Below are positions 57,314 to 64,000 of a stretch of 64,000 nt of DNA, piece after piece (position 1 is the stretch's first letter; each line of letters starts with the position of its first letter). Both the position numbers and the translations under genes were made by a program. The DNA comes from Selaginella tamariscina (lineage: Eukaryota > Streptophyta > Lycopodiopsida > Selaginellales > Selaginellaceae): NCBI GenBank assembly GCA_003024785.1, contig PUQB01000013.1:930001-994000 (forward strand), in the 5' to 3' direction. The notes beneath the pieces were generated by a model, which ran no database searches, was not told the DNA's origin, and saw only the letters and a list, made by a program, of their open reading frames with translations.

Positions 57314-60300
57314 TTGGTATCGGAGCAAGTTCTCTGCGGTCAGTAGGACTGCCTTAAGTTGTAGGGTTTTCAATGTTTAGATAACTCTAAATTCTTTATA
57401 CTCTATTGCTTTCGGTTGACATGTCTGTATTCTGCGCAGAGAGTTTGATCCTGTGAGTTGTCAAACTTCGGAGAACACTTGCTCAGTGAGTCGGCGTGAG
57501 ATTCTAGGTATGTCCGAAAGTCTTATGCTAGTTTAAGCTGATGTGTGTGGGTGTACAACCTGTGCAGGGTGTTTCCAGTTACATTGGGAATATTCCAAGC
57601 ATATTCTCCGAGTGTTGACACTAGGGTTCAATACGATGAGCAAGAGAAAGCAACCAGAGCCTGAGGCAGAGAGGGCTGTCGCAGAGGCTCAAAATGAGGA
57701 GATGGATGAGGCTGATCCAGGTCGACCCCCTAGGTTAGACAACGACCTGGTTGGCGAGAAATAATGATGGATGCCCTAAACGAACTTCGAGGGGATGTTT
57801 GGGTTGAACGACCGAATCGATAATGTTGCCGTTCGGATTCCAACGAATACTACAGTGCCGGATGTTCCGCAACCAGACACACGGAAAAAGAAGAAGAAGC
57901 ATGACTCAGAGTCAGGTTCCTCTGAATCAGATTCTTCGACGGAAGTAGGTGGTGAGGTCCCAGTAAATTCAAACCGGTAAAGCCTTCGAATTTCATGGGT
58001 TCAAAGGATTACAAGGTTTTGGATGACTGGTTGTATGATATGGAAAGCTATTTCGAGGCTGCTTCCGTGAGAAAGACAGAAAAGGTTGCATGTGCCAAGC
58101 AGTTTCTTAAAGAAGAAGCTAAGACTTGGTGGCGAATTGTTGAAGGTGAACGTGGATACCGAAACAGCTGGAAGCACATGAAAAAGGAGATCAAAAAGCA
58201 GTATATGCCGGATGATCTCGGTTTGCGATTGCGTGCTGACCTGGCACTTTGTCAACAGGGAGTTCGGGGAAGTCCTATGGACCACGTTTATCGATTCGAA
58301 AGTGTACGGCGATTGGTGCCAAATATGAGATGATGAAGCTCGAAGTTGCTTCATGGCTAGCTTGAATGAGAAAACGCGAAGAGAAATCTTAAGGTACAAG
58401 CCAACAAGCTATCGGGAATGTCAAGAGGCAGCTCAAAAGGTTGCTTATGGCATGTCGTTAGAAGACTTGTACAAAGGGGAGGAAGCAAAACCTAAACCAA
58501 GGAGTTTCCTCCAAAGTCTGGGTTCAGAAGGTTTGATAGGCGACCAGATCAATCGCCATCAATTCGAAGTGCAAGTCCCTTTGTCGGCAGTTCCAAGTTT
58601 TCGGACACATCAAGACCCACCGGATTTCGGAAACCATTGGCGTTACCACCTCCTCAGCAGGCCAAAGGATCGGCTCCAAAGTCTGCTCCCCCGCGTTCCG
58701 CAGGCGGGGTTGTGAAATGTTATAATTGTAACAAGCCTGGTCATTTTGCTAAAGAGTGTCCGGCACCCTCACAACAATCAGGACATTTCAAGGCGATGGT
58801 AGAAGAGGAAGTTGCTGAACCAGAAACGCTTGAAGATCCGGAAGATGAGTCAGAAGAGGTAATGTTGTGCCAGACACAACCTGCCTTATTCGCTATTCAA
58901 GACAAAACTGACCCTTTGCTATATTTGACAGGAAGGATACGAGGGGACCGAGTCCGAATGATGATCGATACTGGAGCAACATACAACTTCATATCGACTA
59001 GTCTAGCTCGTCGATTGAATTTGGATGTAATAAAGATGTGTGAAATAAAGATCAATTTTGGCAAAGGTTCTCAAAATACTAATAATATAGCAAGGGCAGT
59101 TCCTGTCCAAATCAAAGATTGGAAGGCTAAGCTAGACTTAGTTGTCTTGAATATGACGGGGTTTGACTTTGTTTTGGGTATGGAATGGTTCCATAAACAT
59201 GTAATCGAAATGAGGGGTTCTGGAGATAATCGATCACGCTTGCAGCAGATAAAGAAGCATTAGAAAACCACGCTCAAATGGAAACGCTAACTGATAAGGA
59301 TTGGAATCCTATGTTCCTTACCTTAACTCAGTTGCGTAAGGCAGTTAGACATCGGGAACGTGTGTTTCTTGCAATGGTTTTGGATACTGGTGAAGTCAAA
59401 ATAGGAGATGGTCAAGAATCTGTTCCTGAACCTATTTTGGAAGTCTTGAACATGTTTAAGGATGTGTTGCCAGAAGACTTGCCGCCCGAGTTACCTCCAC
59501 GTCGAGCTGTGGACCACAGATAGAGATTTTGCCAGGTTCGTCTCCACCGGCAAGAGCCCCATATCGGTTGAATCCTCAAGAGTTATAGAATTGAAGAGAC
59601 AGCTGACAGAATTGATTGGTCGAGGACACATTCGACCTAGTCGATCGCCGTATGGTGCACCTATCTTGTTTGTAATGAAAAAGGATGGTACGATGCGAAT
59701 GTGTGTGGACTATCGAGCGCTGAACGCGATAACTATCAAAAATAAGTATCCTCTTCCAGAGTGGACGACTTATTTGATAGGCTATCAAAAGCAAAGTATT
59801 TTTCAAGAATAGACTTGAGATCGGGGTACCATCAGATTCGGGTAGCAGAGAATGACATTGAGAAGACCGCTTTTCGAACGCGTTATGGATCATTTGAGTT
59901 TCTAGTCTTGCCATTCGGGTTGTGCAATGCTCCAGCAACTTTTTGCACAATGATGGATGATGTGTTTAGAGACTATCTAGACGAGTTCGTAGTGGTGTAT
60001 ATTGATGACATTCTGATTTTCAGTTCGACAATTGAGGAACATGTGGAACACTTAGAAAAAGTGTTTCAGAGGTTGAGAGAGAACCAGTTGTATGCTAAAG
60101 AAAGCAAGTGCGCATTTGGTCAAACCAAGATAGATTTCTTGGGACACTTGATCTCAGGTGGGGAGGTTGCCATGGACCCAAAGAAAATTCAAGCTATTAC
60201 TGAGTGGATGACTTTAAAAGATGTGCATGAAGTTAGATCATTTCTTGGTCTACAGGGTATTACCGAAGAGGGTTACTCGGAAATAGCGGCCCCATTGACA

Positions 60301-62315
60301 GATCTTACGAAAAACATTCCATGGCATTGGACTCCAGAGTGCCAACGTGCGTTCGTCAAACTCAAAGAGGCTATCTCTTCTGAGCCAGTTTTGCAGTTGC
60401 CCATCTTTGAAGATCCCTTTGAAGTAGAATGTGACGCTTCCGACTTTGCAATTGGTGGTGTATTGCAACAGAAAGGACATCCAGTGTCCTTTTTCTCGAA
60501 GAAGTTAGATGCCGCGCAAACTCGATGGCCTACTCACGAAAAGGAGATGTATGCTATTGTTGCTTCCTTGGAGTATTGGCGTCATTATCTTCCAAGTCAT
60601 GGCACTGTGGTTTGGACAGATAGTGTAACTCTAAGGTATTTTGAAACGCAGCCGAAGCTATCGCCGAAGTATGCTAGATGGCAGCAGAAGTTGGCACGAT
60701 TTCAGCCTGAAATCAAACATAAGCGGGAAAGGACAATGTGGTAGCTGATGCACTCAGTAGAAAGGGTCATCTTCGAATTATGTCAGCACCCATTTCAACT
60801 TTGTGGATGAATTTGTGACGGCGTATCCTCAGGACAAGTTTGCTAAGGAGGCTTTGAGCCTGGTGGCAAAGAGGAAACAAGTTCATCAGTTACGAAGAGA
60901 TGGTAATTCCAGCAGGAATAGAAAGTCGAATGGATGCACTCAAACAGGCCATTTTGCGGTACGAGATGGAGTTCTTTATTATAAAAAAAGAGACTCTATG
61001 TTCCAGAAGGGACATGGAGGGAGAGGCTGTTAAGAGAGCATCACGACGTTCCTTTGGCAGGACATGGTGGAAGGCATAAGACGTTGGCTTTGTTGAAGCA
61101 GGGATTCTATTGGCCGGGTATGATAGATGATGTTGCCAAATATGTCAAGACATGCCCCACATGTCAACAAGTAAAGAGCCGATCGCAAAAACGAGCTGGG
61201 AAGTTGCAGTGTATACCGATTCCAGAGCGGCCATTTCAAAGTGTTACTTTGGACTTTATCATGGGATTGCCAAAATCTTGTGGTTTTAATGCGCTCATGG
61301 TGGTAGTCGATCGGTTTTCAAAGGTTGCTCATTTCATTCCAACTGTAGAGACAGTGAATGCAATTCAAGCAGCGAAGTTGTTCTTCCACGAAGTCATAAG
61401 AGTGCGCGGACTACCGGAAACCATGATCTCAGATCGGGATCCTCGGTTTACGGGAAGTTTTGGGGACACGTTTAAGCAGTTTGGTACGATGCTCAAGTTC
61501 AGTACAGCTTACCATCCACAAACTGATGGTCAAACGGAGAGGGTAACCGACAAGTCGAGGACTATCTCAGATGCTATGTTCAAGGTGATCAACTTGATTG
61601 GGCTGAACACTTAGATATGGCTGAGATATGTTACAATAACTCGACACACACTGCAATCGGATGTAGCCCGATGGAAGTGTTAACTGGGAATAAGGGTGGT
61701 ATTCCTCAGAGTATGGTGTTACCGAAAGACGATAGCAATCGAGTTCCATCTGTAGCAGAGTTCACGGGACAATTGTATCGAACATGGGAAGCTGCTCGTC
61801 AAGCGATGGCTGCAGCACAGGAAAGGTATCGTCAGCAGTACGATAAACATCGGCGGATGTAGAGTATCAGGTTGGGGACATGGTATTGTTGAGTACCAAA
61901 ACCTGAAGGTTCCAACAACTCTTTCGAAAAGTTTCTATCGCACTACATAGGCCATACAAGGTGGTGAAGCGAAGTAGGGAAAGTGGCTTATGGGTTAGAT
62001 CTTCCTCCAGAGTTGGGAACAATACACAATGTGTTTCATGTCAACTTGCTTGAGCCATTCCACAAGGATGAGAAACATCCACATAGATATCATAATTTAC
62101 GTCCGCCTTCAGAGTTAGTTGGTGAAGAGAAAGAATTTGAAGTTGAAGCGATATTAAAGGGGCGAAACATTCATGGACGGCGAAAACGTAAACGTGAATA
62201 TCTTGTTAAGTGGAAAGGGTACCCGGCATGCGAGTCGACATGGGAACCATTGGAGAATCTGCAGAACGCGATGGAGTTGGTGAATGAGTTTGAGACAAGG
62301 TCTCAAACTGATTAA

Positions 62316-62690
62316 GAAATAAAGTTATTTCTTCTTAACCTAGGGGCCGACAGACAACCTTAACTAGAGGCCTCCAATATAAATTCTAGTTAACTTAAAG
62401 AAATTAACTAACTTGTTGTCTGTGTCGGGTGACAGACTTTGCAACGTGTGCAAAAGGTCTCCAAGTGACTTCTTGTCGCAGGTGGTGCCTCCGGCAGCTG
62501 AGTTGTTGCTCAGTGAACGACGGTTCTGAAGTACTTGGCTTCGCGTAAGGCAAGGGGGGTAATAAAACTTGTGAACTTTTTGGCTGACTCCGCATAGAGT
62601 GATTAGTGTTAGTTTTCAGTTAATTTTTCCTAACCTAATCTAGTCTTGGAGTTAGACGTCAACGAGGACGTTGACATTTCCAAAGGCGGG
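62316..62690 (+). other. E4 3' untranslated tail
   Basis: Non-coding sequence after the chromodomain stop, ending in a purine-rich AAAGGCGGG that would normally precede a 3' LTR. No other feature seen. Confidence 0.6.
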
Positions 62691-64000
62691 TGTCACAACC
62701 CGATATAGGATACAGGATGCAGGATACATGTTTCCGGATACAGGATACAGGATGCAGGATTTCGGATATAGGATATGGTTACAGGATATGCCTGCAGGAT
62801 ATTCCTACAGGATATACCTATAGGATATGCCTATAGGATAAGGGACACTATTCTTAGCTCATGACTAGATTAGACTCATGACTAGATTAGCTTGGAGTTG
62901 TGAGCATAAAAGCTCCGACCTAATTGTTGTACAATCAGTTACTATCAACACCAGTCATTCTACGATTATTCTTGTTCTTGTCTTGTCTTGTTTTGTCTTA
63001 CTCTTTGCCTCCTGCTCTGTCTTGCTCCGGATCCTGTCTTGTTCCTGTCTTGTTCTGGATCCGTCCTGCGCTTCCTGTCTTGCTCCCGGATCCTATCCTG
63101 TTCCTGTCTGCTCCTGGATCCGTCTGTTCCTATTCCTAGTTCCTATCTGCTCTCGTCCTGTTCCTGAGTCAAGCCTTCCTGTTCGGAATCCTGCTCTCTT
63201 CCTGGTTCCTGGATCGTGGCTTGACAGTTTGATAGTAACTCTTTCATAGCTCTCGTTTCCCAGCTACTTTTTTTTCCTTGATTCTTTTCCTTCGTTTTTC
63301 TCCTTTCTTTTTTATAAGATCATGGCTGATTTTGAGCACTTTCAACGCGAGCACCAAATGTTGCTTCATGAGCTGGCCACTTTGCGCCAAGTGGTCACCG
63401 ATCTGCAAGGCTCCACCCATGCGGCACATGCAGCTGCTGATGCATCCTCCAAGGCTGCTGCGCAGGCTCTCTCTCAGGCATCGGTGGTTCCTTCTTCATC
63501 GAACTTTTCTCCGGAGCCGAAGATCAGCATGCCAGAAAAGTTCAGTGGCAACCGTGCCGATTTCCAAGGTTTCCTGAATCAGATCCGGCTCTTGATCCGC
63601 ATGCAACCACGCCGCTACTCGACGGATGCACAAAAGGTTGGCCTTTTGGCATCCTTACTAAGTGGATCTCCACGGCTTGGGTTGCTCCCTTGCTGGAGCG
63701 TGACGACCCATTGATGGAAGACTTTGAAGGTTTCGTGGCTGCCTTTGAAGCCTGTTTTGGAGATCCTGATAAGTACCGTTCTGCATGCACAAAGTTACGG
63801 AAGCTCACACAAGGATCCAGACCAGCTTCCGTTTATGCATCCGAATTTCAGCAATTGTGCACGAACATTCCATGGGACGAGACTGCATTGATCGAACACT
63901 TCCGTTTTGGGCTGAGGGATGATGTGAAGGACCTTCTCCTTACGTTACCGGATGCTCAAACGTTAGCGGAGATCATGCAACAGGCCGTTCGCTGCGACAA
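62691..64000 (+). mobile_element. E5: start of a third E2-family chromovirus, cut by window end
   Basis: LTR 62691-63226 (536 bp, TGTCACAACCCG to GTGGCTTGACA) followed by a leader and gag from 63322 (MADFEHFQREHQMLLHEL), which continues to the window end. It matches E2b gag nearly base for base by eye, so it is a recent copy. Reverse transcriptase and later parts lie outside the window. Confidence 0.88.

Larger units (their letters stand above)
56329..62690 (+). mobile_element. E4: Ty3/gypsy chromovirus, nearly complete inner part, 3' LTR of its own missing
   Basis: 5' LTR 56329-57313; primer site TGGTATCGGAGC at 57316; gag from about 57634 (MSKRKQPEPEAERA) with a CCHC zinc knuckle near 58712 (CYNCNKPGHFAKEC); protease MIDTGATYNF near 58960; reverse transcriptase about 59640-60170 with YIDD near 59998; RNase H about 60420-60740; integrase about 61030-61860 with its HHCC-type zinc region; chromodomain YLVKWKGYPACESTWEP near 62190. 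It is broken in several places but most domains are clear. After a non-coding tail (62316-62690) the expected LTR is replaced by that of another family. Confidence 0.88.

Noticed and set aside
16441-64000. Polinton, caulimovirus-type or envelope-bearing elements
   Set aside because: All virus-like remains fit Ty1/copia or Ty3/gypsy order; no capsid/ATPase set, movement protein or envelope-like reading was seen.

Overview
The window looks like nuclear DNA of a land plant, probably a seedless vascular plant (fern or lycophyte). The signs are short-exon genes for a class III peroxidase, the plant riboflavin enzyme PyrD, a diphthine-ammonia ligase fused to RidA-like domains, a heterotrimeric G-protein gamma subunit and an S-motif PPR protein, set among Ty1/copia and chromodomain-bearing Ty3/gypsy elements. 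The species call is inference. Introns are small (about 50-400 bp) and full of (TG)n, (GA)n and (TA)n microsatellites, often starting at the splice donor.

Layout. 0.3-7.9 kb: four minus-strand genes packed tightly (peroxidase, Atg27-like membrane protein, PyrD, Gly/Pro-rich secreted protein). 8.2-9.8 kb: a frame-broken PPR gene. 10-12.4 kb: a tRNA-Thr-like relic and a YbaK/PrdX-type deacylase gene on the plus strand. 12.7-16.4 kb: a decayed monoglyceride-lipase-like gene and the 3' end of a DPH6-like gene. These are a partial copy of 40.9-44.2 kb, where the intact-length DPH6-like gene (43.2-47.3 kb) lies and where the lipase part is inverted.

16.4-36.8 kb is a nest of fossil LTR elements: a copia element (E0) holds an old gypsy element (E1), which holds two opposite copies of a chromovirus family (E2a, E2b) and a solo LTR (E3) of the family seen again at 56.3 kb (E4). 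36.8-40.9 kb is unique sequence with a possible IDA-like peptide precursor and a P-loop NTPase-like gene. 47.5-48.9 kb is a G-gamma gene directly upstream of the DPH6-like gene. 48.9-51.5 kb is AT-rich and carries two inverted copies of a hAT-like MITE. 51.5-53.7 kb is an unrecognised multi-exon gene. 54-64 kb is again fossil LTR material: a copia fragment, a 22-bp minisatellite, chromovirus E4, and the start of another E2-family copy (E5) cut by the window end.

The host genes are unrelated housekeeping, cell-wall and signalling functions and do not form a pathway cluster. Several carry single-base frame breaks, often in homopolymers, so either residual assembly indels or real decay must be kept in mind. 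I saw no Polinton, CRISPR array, rRNA or bacterial-type operon.
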